Positions 34,573 to 42,551 of a DNA stretch of 64,000 bases are shown piece by piece. A program made the translations under genes and the position numbers. Under the pieces are notes generated by a model. That model was not told where the DNA came from and ran no database searches. It was given only the letters and a program-made list of their open reading frames with translations. Numbering within the stretch: position 1 is the first letter of the stretch; every line of letters begins with the position of its first letter. This DNA is from Ruminococcaceae bacterium UBA1425 (GTDB taxonomy: Bacteria > Bacillota > Clostridia > Oscillospirales > Acutalibacteraceae), in NCBI GenBank assembly GCA_002329365.1, contig DCUB01000018.1, positions 27,837-91,836 on the forward strand. The letters run 5' to 3'.

Positions 34573-35054
34573 TTTGACGCCTCCCTCAGCTCTCTTATAA
34601 TTTTCTTTGCCTTATCGGGTGTAAGGCTCCCGTAAGCGTCGCCGTTTATCATCATAACGGGCGAAAGGCTGCAGCAGCCGAGACACGCGACGTTTTTAAG
34701 CGTAAACAGCCCGTCCTTTGTAGTCTGAAGGTCGGATATCGAAAGCTCCTCCTCAATTGCCTGCTCTATGCGAAGCGAGCCATTGACGTGGCAGGCGGTG
34801 CCCTGACACAGCATTATCAGATATTTGCCGACAGGCTCAAAGCGGAACTGCGTGTAAAACGTTGCAACGCCCACCACCTTCGCGGGCGGGATTTTTGTGG
34901 CTTCGGCGATTTTTTCAAGGCACTCCCGCGGAAGATAGCCGTAAATATCCTGCGTCTTTTGCAGGATTGTTATAAGGCTTCCCGTAACCCCGGCATACTT
35001 TTGAAGCACGCCGTCCATAAGGCCAAGGTCGATTTTTTCGCAGGTACAAGGCAT
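34569..35054 (-). CDS. NuoE-like [2Fe-2S] subunit (bifurcating complex, subunit A)
   Basis: A 161-residue thioredoxin-fold [2Fe-2S] protein of the NuoE/HydC/HndA family. It has Y-G-Y-L-P near residue 45, T-F-Y-T-Q-F and the cluster ligands C-Q-G-T-A-C (C-x4-C) and C-L-G-C-C (C-x3-C). The start at 35054 gives the usual family length and has AAGGGA upstream; earlier in-frame codons lie inside the promoter. It is the first gene of the three-gene operon. Confidence 0.92.
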   Translation of the reverse strand: MPCTCEKIDLGLMDGVLQKYAGVTGSLITILQKTQDIYGYLPRECLEKIAEATKIPPAKVVGVATFYTQFRFEPVGKYLIMLCQGTACHVNGSLRIEQAIEEELSISDLQTTKDGLFTLKNVACLGCCSLSPVMMINGDAYGSLTPDKAKKIIRELREASK

Positions 35055-35099
35055 ATTTATCAATCCCTTCAAATTGGCATAAAAGCTATTATCTAAAAT

Positions 35100-35128
35100 A
35101 TTATATATTATGCCCTGTCGCATTTCAA
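35100..35128 (-). promoter_or_regulatory. Promoter of the bifurcating oxidoreductase operon
   Basis: Minus strand TTGAAA at 35123-35128, a 17-base spacer, and TATAAT at 35100-35105, about 45 bases before the NuoE-like ATG. Confidence 0.8.
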
Positions 35129-35187
35129 GTGAAATTTTATGTTATATTTCTTTTTATATAACTTTTTATTTAACTGAATTGCACGGC

Positions 35188-35224
35188 ACAAAAAGAAAAA
35201 GCCGCCCCGAAAACCGGGACGGCC
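35188..35224 (-). terminator. Terminator of the spore coat-like gene pair
   Basis: Minus strand GCCGTCCC pairs with GGGGCGGC around GGTTTTC and is followed by TTTTTCTTTTT, ten bases past the CotF-like stop. Confidence 0.85.
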
Positions 35225-35233
35225 CGTTGTTTT

Positions 35234-35482
35234 TTACATCTGCGGCGAAAACTTCTGCCTTGTCTGGTCGATTTTCTGCTGCTCGACGCTCTGCATCTGG
35301 TACCAGCCCTTTTCGTTCATCTTTGAATAAATCTGGCTTTGAACGTCAAGCGTGTCGTTTAACACCGTTTTGAACGTCGAGCGGACATTTGGCGTTGTCG
35401 ACTCAATGCTTCCGTGCATCATCAGGTCGCATGCGCCTTTAAAGTTGCTGAGTATGGTTGTCATTATTGTTTTGTCGTCCAT
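35234..35482 (-). CDS. CotF-like spore coat protein
   Basis: An 82-residue protein matching the coat F domain: an all-helical, ferritin-like segment with G-A-C-D-L-M-M-H-G-S-I-E-S and L-D-V-Q-S-Q-I-Y, ending in a G-W-Y-Q-M-Q segment typical of small clostridial coat proteins. GGGAGG lies eight bases before the ATG at 35482. It follows a 58-residue gene by 19 bases and ends at a terminator. It points to a spore-forming host. Confidence 0.82.
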   Translation of the reverse strand: MDDKTIMTTILSNFKGACDLMMHGSIESTTPNVRSTFKTVLNDTLDVQSQIYSKMNEKGWYQMQSVEQQKIDQTRQKFSPQM

Positions 35483-35501
35483 ATTGATTTCCTCCCGCAA
35501 A

Positions 35502-35678
35502 TCATTTTATCAGCGAATAAAACTGTGAATACGAAGTGCCCTGCCTGTCGGCGATGCCCTGAACAAATCTTTTAAGATCCGCGTCCTGCAGCTGCCCCGC
35601 AAGGTCGGTACAGCTTTTTTTAAGGTCCTGTTCATGGTTGAGAGCGTCTTCGATATAAAGTAATTCCTTTGGTGACAT
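35502..35678 (-). CDS. Small helical protein, probable spore coat partner
   Basis: A 58-residue open frame read directly from the sequence: it begins M-S-P-K-E-L-L-Y-I-E-D-A-L and ends Q-F-Y-S-L-I-K. It has a good ribosome site (AAGGGGGAT) seven bases upstream, lies 19 bases before the CotF-like gene, and shares the H-E-Q-D-L-K-K-S-C type heptad pattern seen in N-terminal parts of CotF-like proteins. A different, longer frame overlapping it lacks such signals. Function is inferred from its neighbour only. Confidence 0.75.
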   Translation of the reverse strand: MSPKELLYIEDALNHEQDLKKSCTDLAGQLQDADLKRFVQGIADRQGTSYSQFYSLIK

Positions 35679-35779
35679 GTGATATCCCCCTTTTCATATT
35701 GTTGTGCTACTATTATTAGCCAAAGCTTCCTCAATATTCATGGGGACATCGTTTTTTGATTTGCGGTTTTGCCCTGATT

Positions 35780-37837
35780 TTAAGGCTCTGACGACATCAG
35801 AAGCACAAGCTCGCCGCCCTGCATCATTCTTTCGGCGGAAAACGACAGGTCGGAAAGCTCGTTCCCGTCAAGCACGGCGCGGCGGACATAAATACCCTCG
35901 CCCTCACGGCGGACGGTAAAGGTTCTGCCGTTGTGGAGGTGAAAAACCGTCTTTTTCATATACGGCGAGCCTATAATCATCAGGTCCTGCCCCGAAACGG
36001 GAAAGATTCCGCAGACGTTCCAGACATACAGCGACGACAGCCCGCCCGAGTCGTTGTTGCCGGGCAGGCCGCCCCTGCCGTCGGAGAACATATAACGCCG
36101 TCCGGCATCTAAAACCTCGCACAGCCTGTCGTGCCTGCCGGCATAATGATAGGCGTAGGGCGCCTCCATGTCGGACTCGTTGTTAAAGCCCTCAAAGCGC
36201 GCGCTTGTGTCCCCGGGACTTGTATAACCGAAAAAGCGGTCGAGCAAAGCTGCAAATCTCTCTCTGCCTCCGGCAATTTCGATTCTCTTTTCCATATCCG
36301 ACATAAGCCGGAACGAATAGTTCCACTCGCTGCCCTCGTAATAGTCGGATTCTTCTGTCATCAGCCCCGTTTTTGTGTCGAAAACGTCCTGCCAGCAGTC
36401 CTTGTACCGTTCAAACACACCGGCGTCGGCGCCCATGCGCCTTGCCGCCTCCGCCATGGCGGCGCAGCCCTCCGCTACGTCGACAACGTGCGTCGCCCTT
36501 TTAATGCTGCCGTTGTGAAAATCGTCGTAATGCCTGCTGAAAAGGTCTTTTTCCGCCGCCTTAAGAGCGCGTTTGTAATCCGCCCCTATACCCCTGTAAA
36601 AAGCGTCGCAGATGGAGTGCTCGGCAAGCATCCTTGCCTGCGAGCTGTGGCTGTTTTTATAATGCTTTGAAAGTGTTAAGGTGTGCGGGAAATGCCCCTC
36701 TGACTCGCAGAACGAGAAGAATGTGTTCAGTATTTTGCGTGATATTTCGGGATATAACGTAAACAAAAGCGGGAGCTGCGTTTTGTAAATATCCCACATA
36801 GTTGCGAAATCTGTAACGAAATCGTCGCCGTCGCCCACAAAGTTTTCGCCGCTCCAGTCCGACGGCTTTACAAGCGAGTGATACATGTTGGAGTAGAATA
36901 TGCGCCTGTCCCTCTCCGTCGGCGCGTCGATTTCAATCGCGGACAGTACGTCGTTCCACTTTTTGCAGGCGTCCGCGGCAACTGCGTCAAAGCCGCGGCT
37001 TTCAGACAGCGCGTCCCGCCGAGCTTTTTCGATGCTTTTCGCCGATATCGAAAGCTTCATTTCATATGTACCTTTGTCGGGCAGCGTGAACGACACGCCG
37101 TAATTGTCCAAAACCTTGCCGAGCGAAAGCTCCGTTTCTTTTCTGAGCGGCAGATAGTCGCGCCAAAGCACAATATCCGACGCGCTTTCGCATATGCCGT
37201 ATATGTAAAGCGGCAGCCCCTGCATTACAACCTCGGCTTCAAAAGCGTTGCTGCCGACAAGCCTTATTTCTGTTTTTTCGGAATAGCCTCTTTGCTTCGG
37301 GTCGTTGCTCAAAAAACCGTCGTTTGAAAGGTCGACGGCTACCTGTCCGCCCTTTTCGCCGAAGGTATATCGGTGCACGGCGGCAAGATTGCTGACTGTC
37401 AGCTCGCATTTTATGTCGCTTTCCTCAAGTCTGACAGTGTAATATCCCGGTTTTGCTACCTCGTCCTTCATGTTGAAAAAGCGCGCGGAGTCGTATATAT
37501 CTCCGTAAAACGGGGTAGTAACGGCATAATTGTAGTAGATGTCAATCGCGCCCGTGCCGCTCTGGTGTAAATGAGAAAAGCCGAGACACCTCATTTTGTC
37601 GCCGAATGTGCGCAGGCTGTCGGGGCTGTAGTTTCCCCTGTGGTTGCCGTAGCCCGTAGGGTATCCGGCACAATAACAGCCCGCCGACAGCCTGCCGAAC
37701 GGCAGACAAGCGGCGGGATGTGTGTTTCCGCATATGGCTTTTATAAAATACCAAGCTTTTGCTATGCCCTCCGGCTCAGGAAGGTCTATTCTTCCGCTGC
37801 CGTGGAACACGTCGACATATGAGCAAAGGTCGTCCAC
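35780..37837 (-). CDS. GH92 family alpha-mannosidase-like protein
   Basis: A 685-residue protein of the GH92 family of calcium-dependent exo-alpha-mannosidases. The N-terminal beta-sandwich has G-N-T-H-P-A-A-C-L-P-F-G and G-F-S-H-L-H-Q-S-G-T-G; the helical barrel has M-W-D-I-Y-K-T-Q-L-P-L and G-N-N-D-S-G-G-L-S-S-L-Y. In typical GH92 enzymes this last motif reads closer to G-N-D/E-D-x-G-Q-M-S-A-W, so the pocket is somewhat divergent. No signal peptide: it should act inside the cell. Start is the GTG at 37837 with GGGGGAA upstream, three bases after the S26 peptidase stop, so it is the last gene of the kinase-PqqD-peptidase operon. Confidence 0.87.
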   Translation of the reverse strand: MDDLCSYVDVFHGSGRIDLPEPEGIAKAWYFIKAICGNTHPAACLPFGRLSAGCYCAGYPTGYGNHRGNYSPDSLRTFGDKMRCLGFSHLHQSGTGAIDIYYNYAVTTPFYGDIYDSARFFNMKDEVAKPGYYTVRLEESDIKCELTVSNLAAVHRYTFGEKGGQVAVDLSNDGFLSNDPKQRGYSEKTEIRLVGSNAFEAEVVMQGLPLYIYGICESASDIVLWRDYLPLRKETELSLGKVLDNYGVSFTLPDKGTYEMKLSISAKSIEKARRDALSESRGFDAVAADACKKWNDVLSAIEIDAPTERDRRIFYSNMYHSLVKPSDWSGENFVGDGDDFVTDFATMWDIYKTQLPLLFTLYPEISRKILNTFFSFCESEGHFPHTLTLSKHYKNSHSSQARMLAEHSICDAFYRGIGADYKRALKAAEKDLFSRHYDDFHNGSIKRATHVVDVAEGCAAMAEAARRMGADAGVFERYKDCWQDVFDTKTGLMTEESDYYEGSEWNYSFRLMSDMEKRIEIAGGRERFAALLDRFFGYTSPGDTSARFEGFNNESDMEAPYAYHYAGRHDRLCEVLDAGRRYMFSDGRGGLPGNNDSGGLSSLYVWNVCGIFPVSGQDLMIIGSPYMKKTVFHLHNGRTFTVRREGEGIYVRRAVLDGNELSDLSFSAERMMQGGELVLLMSSEP

Positions 37838-37840
37838 TTT

Positions 37841-38320
37841 TTATTCCCCCGTATTACTTTTAATTTTCCGTACCAAAGGCGCCGCAAGCTTAACGTATAT
37901 CGGGTAAAGCCTGAACCTGTAAAGACGGACGAGCGGCAAAAAACGGCAGTAGCACCTGTATTTGAAATCGGTGCATTTTATGAGCTTTCCGTTCCTGTAA
38001 AAAGCCTTCAGCACAGCTATAATCTGTTCGTCCCTGACGCCGCATTCAACCTCGCGCTGATTGTCTCCGCGCGTTTTGTAGCCGCTGCCGTCGACGCCTA
38101 TAATCCTGTGAAGAACATATCTGCCGTCCGGGCGCACATAAAGCGGAACGTCGTGCTTTTTCAGCCGTCCCCCGGCGCGGGCGAGCACCACCTTGTCCGT
38201 TCTGTTCCGCAGCATTGGCAGCATGCTGTAGCCCGCGGTGACAAACGAAACCTCGCCGCCGCTTTTAAGCACCTCTTTCATCGCGTCCGATATCTCGTAC
38301 AGGTAAACCGGCTTACTCAA
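37841..38320 (-). CDS. S24/S26-family signal-peptidase-like serine protease
   Basis: A 159-residue protein of the S24/S26 fold. The nucleophile is likely S32 in G-Y-S-M-L-P, H71 lies in V-L-H-R-I-I-G and D86 in R-G-D-N-Q: this is the Ser-His arrangement of SipW/ER-type signal peptidases rather than the Ser-Lys type. It lacks an N-terminal membrane anchor, but the C-terminal part (Y-R-F-R-L-Y-P-I-Y-V-K-L-A-A-P-L) could be membrane-associated. The start is TTG, overlapping the PqqD stop by eight bases. Proteins of this type are found with PqqD-like genes in peptide-modification clusters, so it may process a peptide. No substrate is visible. Confidence 0.75.
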   Translation of the reverse strand: MSKPVYLYEISDAMKEVLKSGGEVSFVTAGYSMLPMLRNRTDKVVLARAGGRLKKHDVPLYVRPDGRYVLHRIIGVDGSGYKTRGDNQREVECGVRDEQIIAVLKAFYRNGKLIKCTDFKYRCYCRFLPLVRLYRFRLYPIYVKLAAPLVRKIKSNTGE

Positions 38321-38576
38321 TAAAACCTGCTCCCTTTAGCTGTCCGACAAACTCCGAATAATCCGTTTTGGCGACGGCTTCGGCAACCTCGTATTTTTCC
38401 ATAATGGCGGCGATGATTTCATCCTCGCTCTTTTCCTGTTCGAGCATGCTCCATATAAGCTCGCCCGTGGCGTTAAGCGTTACTATGCCGTTGAAGTCCA
38501 TGACGGCGTCACCCACCGCGACAACAATGCTGCTGTCCCTTACCTTGCAGAGCTTGTAGCCTTCCTTTATCCTCAT
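38313..38576 (-). CDS. PqqD-like peptide chaperone
   Basis: An 87-residue winged-helix-like protein of the PqqD family. It shows the family's features: a V-V-A-V-G-D-A-V start of strands, the motif F-N-G-I-V-T-L-N-A-T-G-E-L-I-W-S, and a C-terminal helical part. PqqD proteins bind the leader of ribosomally made peptides and hand them to modifying enzymes. Its ATG overlaps the kinase stop by four bases and its stop overlaps the peptidase start by eight. No radical SAM gene or precursor peptide is seen nearby. Confidence 0.82.
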   Translation of the reverse strand: MRIKEGYKLCKVRDSSIVVAVGDAVMDFNGIVTLNATGELIWSMLEQEKSEDEIIAAIMEKYEVAEAVAKTDYSEFVGQLKGAGFIE

Positions 38577-39295
38577 TGAGGCGTCAGTCCCTTCTTCATG
38601 GTTTCATATGAAAGCCTTACGGCGTCTTGGCTTATGTTGCAGCCCATTGAATAAACCTTGGTTAAGCCGAGAACCGCATCTATCGTTTTCAGAACCATTG
38701 ACATTCTGTCCAAATCGACGGGGCGGAGCGTCTGGTTCAAAAGGGCGTAGATGGCTCTTTTTTCGGGCATTTCGTATATCTCGTTTTTTTCCGCCCTGTG
38801 CAGAAAGCATATGCCCCCAAGCTCATAAGCCGCGTTTACGCTTATGTCGTGCTTTCCGCTGAAGGGCGTTCCGAACACAAGCGCGTGACCGTCAATCAGG
38901 CGTATCGCCGGCTTGTCGTCGTTGATTATTATAGCTCTGTCTGCCCCGAAATATTGCTGCCACAAGCCCGTATGAGTTGATTTTCCTGTTCCGCAGGGCG
39001 CGGAAAAAAGATATGCCCTGCCGTCCAGGGCGACGGCGGACGCGTGAAGCATCATGCCGTTGAAGTGTACAAGCCCGCTGTAAAAATCGGCTCCCGCCAG
39101 TATATATTCGCAATCCTCAGCGCTCAGCTCCGCGGTTTTCTCGGAAAACCCGCGTATACGCTCCTTAGTTACGGCAATCCGTATTTGCGGCTTTTTACTC
39201 TGGTCATCTGCAAGATATTTGCTGCACCGTGAACGCAGCTGCCCGTAAACAGGCTCTATGCTGACGTTTAACCCGGCAATATTGTACATACTCAT
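38573..39295 (-). CDS. HPr-kinase-like P-loop protein
   Basis: A 240-residue protein with a beta-rich N-terminal part and a kinase core like HPr kinase/phosphorylase and PEP carboxykinase: H-A-S-A-V-A, then the Walker A S-A-P-C-G-T-G-K-S-T-H around 98-108, and I-I-N-D-D-K-P-A near 123-130. In paeninodin-type lasso clusters such proteins phosphorylate the precursor peptide; others next to PqqD are uncharacterised. It is too divergent to be the HPr kinase of carbon control. The start at 39295 (M-S-M-Y-N) is chosen for GGAGAG seven bases upstream. It heads the PqqD-peptidase-GH92 operon. Confidence 0.78.
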   Translation of the reverse strand: MSMYNIAGLNVSIEPVYGQLRSRCSKYLADDQSKKPQIRIAVTKERIRGFSEKTAELSAEDCEYILAGADFYSGLVHFNGMMLHASAVALDGRAYLFSAPCGTGKSTHTGLWQQYFGADRAIIINDDKPAIRLIDGHALVFGTPFSGKHDISVNAAYELGGICFLHRAEKNEIYEMPEKRAIYALLNQTLRPVDLDRMSMVLKTIDAVLGLTKVYSMGCNISQDAVRLSYETMKKGLTPQ

Positions 39296-39382
39296 AAAGC
39301 TCTCCACGGTATTGTTTTTGTCCGGAGCAGAATTCGGATACCCAACCTTACTTATTGCTGTGTTGACTTAATAAGCACCGAA

Positions 39383-39410
39383 CAGGCAGGCAGCGAAAAC
39401 TGCCTGCCTG
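39383..39410. terminator. Perfect 11-bp hairpin between the secreted protein gene and the kinase operon
   Basis: CAGGCAGGCAG at 39383-39393 and CTGCCTGCCTG at 39400-39410 with a six-base loop. On the minus strand the tail is TTCGGTGCTTATT, not a clear T-run; on the plus strand CTCTTTCAGCCTTTT follows. It may end the secreted-protein transcript or act as a stability hairpin or attenuator for the kinase operon. Confidence 0.5.
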
Positions 39411-39448
39411 CTCTTTCAGCCTTTTATGACCGTTTAATGAAGATGATA

Positions 39449-42442
39449 TTAATCCTCGAAGGAAATGACATTGGAGTAGAGCGTTACCCTCGTTCCGTTG
39501 GGATACTCAATCTCGATGTAGCCGCGGGCGAATATCGGCTCGCCCATATAAGAATTCTTTGTGACCGCGTAGTTACCCGCAAGCGTGTTGTACTTGGCTG
39601 TACCCGTAAGAACACCGGCACCGCCCGGTACGAACGCACCATTGTCCGCGGCAATCGCCGGGTCAAACGTCAGGACAATACCGTTCTTCTTAACGGTGTA
39701 TTTCGAGCTTCTTTCTACGTAGAAAGTTACCTGATCGTTCGCTTCGTCACGGTAGATGCCCGTTACCGAAATGACGGCATCGGGAATATCCTGAGCGTTG
39801 TAGACCGCGGTGTAGCTGTTGTCCTGAACAGCCTTGAATTCAAAGGTGGGATAGAGGCTGACTATTTCGCCCCTGTCGTTTATCCAGTATGAGAAGTTGC
39901 CGGGCGCGGCTGTTATGGAGGCGTCAGCGTAAAGACCGAACTCTTTCTGCCCTGATGTCGCACCGTCAAAATATGATATTAATACCGAGCCCGAAATGTT
40001 GTATTGGGGTACTACAATATAGTTGTCCGAGCCTGACCTTACGGGAACGATGGCGTTTTCATACTTGTCGGATACCTCGTCGAAGGCAGATGTCTTAATC
40101 GAACCCGCGAAGGGTGATTTGTAAGTGTTAAGGTCCGCGACGGGGATAATATAATTGCCGGATCCGTCACTTATCGCGCGGGGCCAGCCGACGAACTCAT
40201 ACCTCGGCATGTAGGGTATGGCGGTTGTAACGTAGACGTAATTATCCAGTGTGGGATTATAGAACTCAACGCCTTCAATGTCGCCCGTCGTGTTCGCGTA
40301 TGCTACCTGATAACCAAGAGAAGCGTCGTTGAACACAGCTTCGATTCTGGTGTTGATGTTGGTTGAAACCGTGCAAACGGGTTCGGTGGAAAGAATTCTG
40401 TTGGAGTCGGGGTTTACCCAGTACAGGAACTCGACTTCGGGCGAAGTTTCAACGGCTGTAAGAGTAATGTCGGTGTTGGGGTAATACGATGCCTCGGTGC
40501 CGTTGATTGTTTCGCCGCTGTCGTATTCGCTGGCGTATTCAACCTTTCCCGTGCCGTTGACTCTGACGTCTGCCTTAACGGGGTTGAACGCCTGGTATTC
40601 AACCTCGTAAATGTTGGCGTACATCATTAACCAGCCGTCTTTAACGTAGGGGTTGAAATAAGTCTCAAGGTTTTCGATAATATCGATTGCCTTGTCTGCA
40701 TAAATCTCAAGCTGTGCTCTGTTTGTGTCGACGTAGTTTATAAACCAGTTAATCTGCTCAACCTCGAGAACTTCGGCAATCAGGTCGTTTGCCTGATCAA
40801 GATAGCCCACAATGTCCTCTGCCAAGTCGACATAATAGTTGATGTCTCCGTTGCCAAGCTCTCCGAGCGCGTCTATGATGGTGGAAGCCATTTCGGAATT
40901 GAGGTCTGTGACAAGCTTGCTGCCGTAATTGTCGGCAAGCTCGACTATGTCAACGATTCTCTCATAGTTGTCATAGAAGAAGAACAGCAGATCCGCGTAA
41001 TCGTTGAAATCCACCGCTTCAAGGTCTGCCCTGAAAGCCTCGATCTCGTCAATAAGCTTCGGCTGTCCCGGCTCTATCCCGAAAACATAGGTGCAGATAG
41101 CGTAATCATTGTAAACGTAAGAGCTGTCTATTGTTTCCTTAATGCGGTTGTACATTGTTTCGCCGCCGATGAGATAAAGGTCGATCTGAAGGTTTTTAAA
41201 CTCTTCGATGTCGCCGAAACTTCTTGGCGGGGATCCGGGAAGCATCTGTGCCGCAAGAGTATCGATGTCGTTGTACAGGCTTGCGAATACGTCGATGTAA
41301 TCGTTGTAGGTTTTAATCAAATCTTCGTAACCGTCTTCAAGCCACGGACCGATGTCTTCGTAAACGCCCTTTACGGTGCTTACAAGGTTGTTTAATATGG
41401 AAATTTCGTTCGCGTCGAGTCCGAGCCAAATGCGGTATCCCACGTCAAGCGTGTCAACACTGCCGGCAGCCGTCTCGGTAACATCGCTGAACACGGCAAT
41501 ATATTTTTCCATGCCCGCGACCTTCTGGAAACGTTTTTCTGTTGTGCCGACCTTTACGGTGTCGGGAATCCACTTGTAGGAAAACTCCGGTTCCGCTATA
41601 ACATTGGAAACGTCCGGATAGGCGATAACAGTGAGATCACCGTTTTCGAAGGTTGCTTCAACGTTCGGAACGGCATCCTTGACATAGGCAACGGCCCTGT
41701 CGCCCAACAAACTGGATAAAAAGCTCTTCTCGTTTGGCTCAAGTGTGAAGCCTGTAAAAATGTTTTCGATCTTATCCTTTGCGGATACTCTTGATGTCAC
41801 GGCGCTGTTATAAACAACGTCTGCTTCGCGCTTGATGCCCTTGTCAACTCCGATAAACGCGCCGTCGATGACTGTGACATGGGAGCCGGCGGCGTTGTGG
41901 AGACCCCATTCAATGCCGATAAGAGCGCTCTTTTCAACAGTGAGGTATGCGTTTTTAGCGACATAAACGGCACTGCTTACGGGAACGTAAGAATACGTGT
42001 TTGTCGTGGGAATTCTTATCTGCATTCCGTCTACAAACAGACCGTAAATTGAAACATTACCCGATCTGATGTCGATTGTGGGCTTTGAGTACGCGCTGTC
42101 GGCAACCGTGTTGAGCATTTCCACGGTTGATACCTTTGCGAAGTACGAATAGATATGCCCGTTTTTGATCGTGACATTGCTGTTTATAACGGTAATTGCC
42201 GACTGACCGTAACTACCGGCGAGGGTATACCCTTGGAGGTCGAGAATAATGTTTTTATTCTCGATTACGACTGAGGAATTACCTGTGTGCTTTGCCAATA
42301 CAACAGTATCACCATCGCCGGCGGCATCTATCAACTGCTGAAGAGTCGGTTCAGCCGCAAATGCCGTTAATCCGGCACTGACAATTCCGATCATCATGAA
42401 AGCCGCCATGATAACCGATAAAATTCTCTTGCTTGTTTTCAT
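39449..42442 (-). CDS. Large secreted protein with beta-helix and repeated strand domains
   Basis: A 997-residue exported protein. Signal peptide about 1-27 (A-F-A-A-E-P cleavage region); a right-handed beta-helix region follows (about 30-200, with parallel-strand periodicity and Asn-rich turns such as N-S-N-V-T-I-K-N-G); a long mostly helical middle (about 310-600); then repeated beta modules with L-T-A-V-E ... F-L-Y-W-V-N ... I-E-A-V-F. The last ~110 residues resemble the end of the neighbouring 390-residue protein. No LPXTG or dockerin motif. The ATG at 42442 has GGAGATGAAAAGG before it; an earlier ATG at 42457 lacks a ribosome site. Confidence 0.78.
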   Translation of the reverse strand: MKTSKRILSVIMAAFMMIGIVSAGLTAFAAEPTLQQLIDAAGDGDTVVLAKHTGNSSVVIENKNIILDLQGYTLAGSYGQSAITVINSNVTIKNGHIYSYFAKVSTVEMLNTVADSAYSKPTIDIRSGNVSIYGLFVDGMQIRIPTTNTYSYVPVSSAVYVAKNAYLTVEKSALIGIEWGLHNAAGSHVTVIDGAFIGVDKGIKREADVVYNSAVTSRVSAKDKIENIFTGFTLEPNEKSFLSSLLGDRAVAYVKDAVPNVEATFENGDLTVIAYPDVSNVIAEPEFSYKWIPDTVKVGTTEKRFQKVAGMEKYIAVFSDVTETAAGSVDTLDVGYRIWLGLDANEISILNNLVSTVKGVYEDIGPWLEDGYEDLIKTYNDYIDVFASLYNDIDTLAAQMLPGSPPRSFGDIEEFKNLQIDLYLIGGETMYNRIKETIDSSYVYNDYAICTYVFGIEPGQPKLIDEIEAFRADLEAVDFNDYADLLFFFYDNYERIVDIVELADNYGSKLVTDLNSEMASTIIDALGELGNGDINYYVDLAEDIVGYLDQANDLIAEVLEVEQINWFINYVDTNRAQLEIYADKAIDIIENLETYFNPYVKDGWLMMYANIYEVEYQAFNPVKADVRVNGTGKVEYASEYDSGETINGTEASYYPNTDITLTAVETSPEVEFLYWVNPDSNRILSTEPVCTVSTNINTRIEAVFNDASLGYQVAYANTTGDIEGVEFYNPTLDNYVYVTTAIPYMPRYEFVGWPRAISDGSGNYIIPVADLNTYKSPFAGSIKTSAFDEVSDKYENAIVPVRSGSDNYIVVPQYNISGSVLISYFDGATSGQKEFGLYADASITAAPGNFSYWINDRGEIVSLYPTFEFKAVQDNSYTAVYNAQDIPDAVISVTGIYRDEANDQVTFYVERSSKYTVKKNGIVLTFDPAIAADNGAFVPGGAGVLTGTAKYNTLAGNYAVTKNSYMGEPIFARGYIEIEYPNGTRVTLYSNVISFED

Positions 42443-42551
42443 CCTTTTCATCTCCATTAAAATAGTTTATAATTATGGAAGCTGCGCCGCCTCCAGAATT
42501 ATCTGTCAGGGCAACACCGCCTGGATTTTGTTGTACAGTTGTGCCGATGCC

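Noticed and set aside
35510..35734. 74-residue frame overlapping the small coat-like gene
   Set aside because: No ribosome site and no family signal; the 58-residue frame in another register has both good spacing and a strong site.
38573..39295. Assignment as the carbon-control HPr kinase hprK
   Set aside because: Only the P-loop core is similar; the context with PqqD and an S26 peptidase points to a different group.
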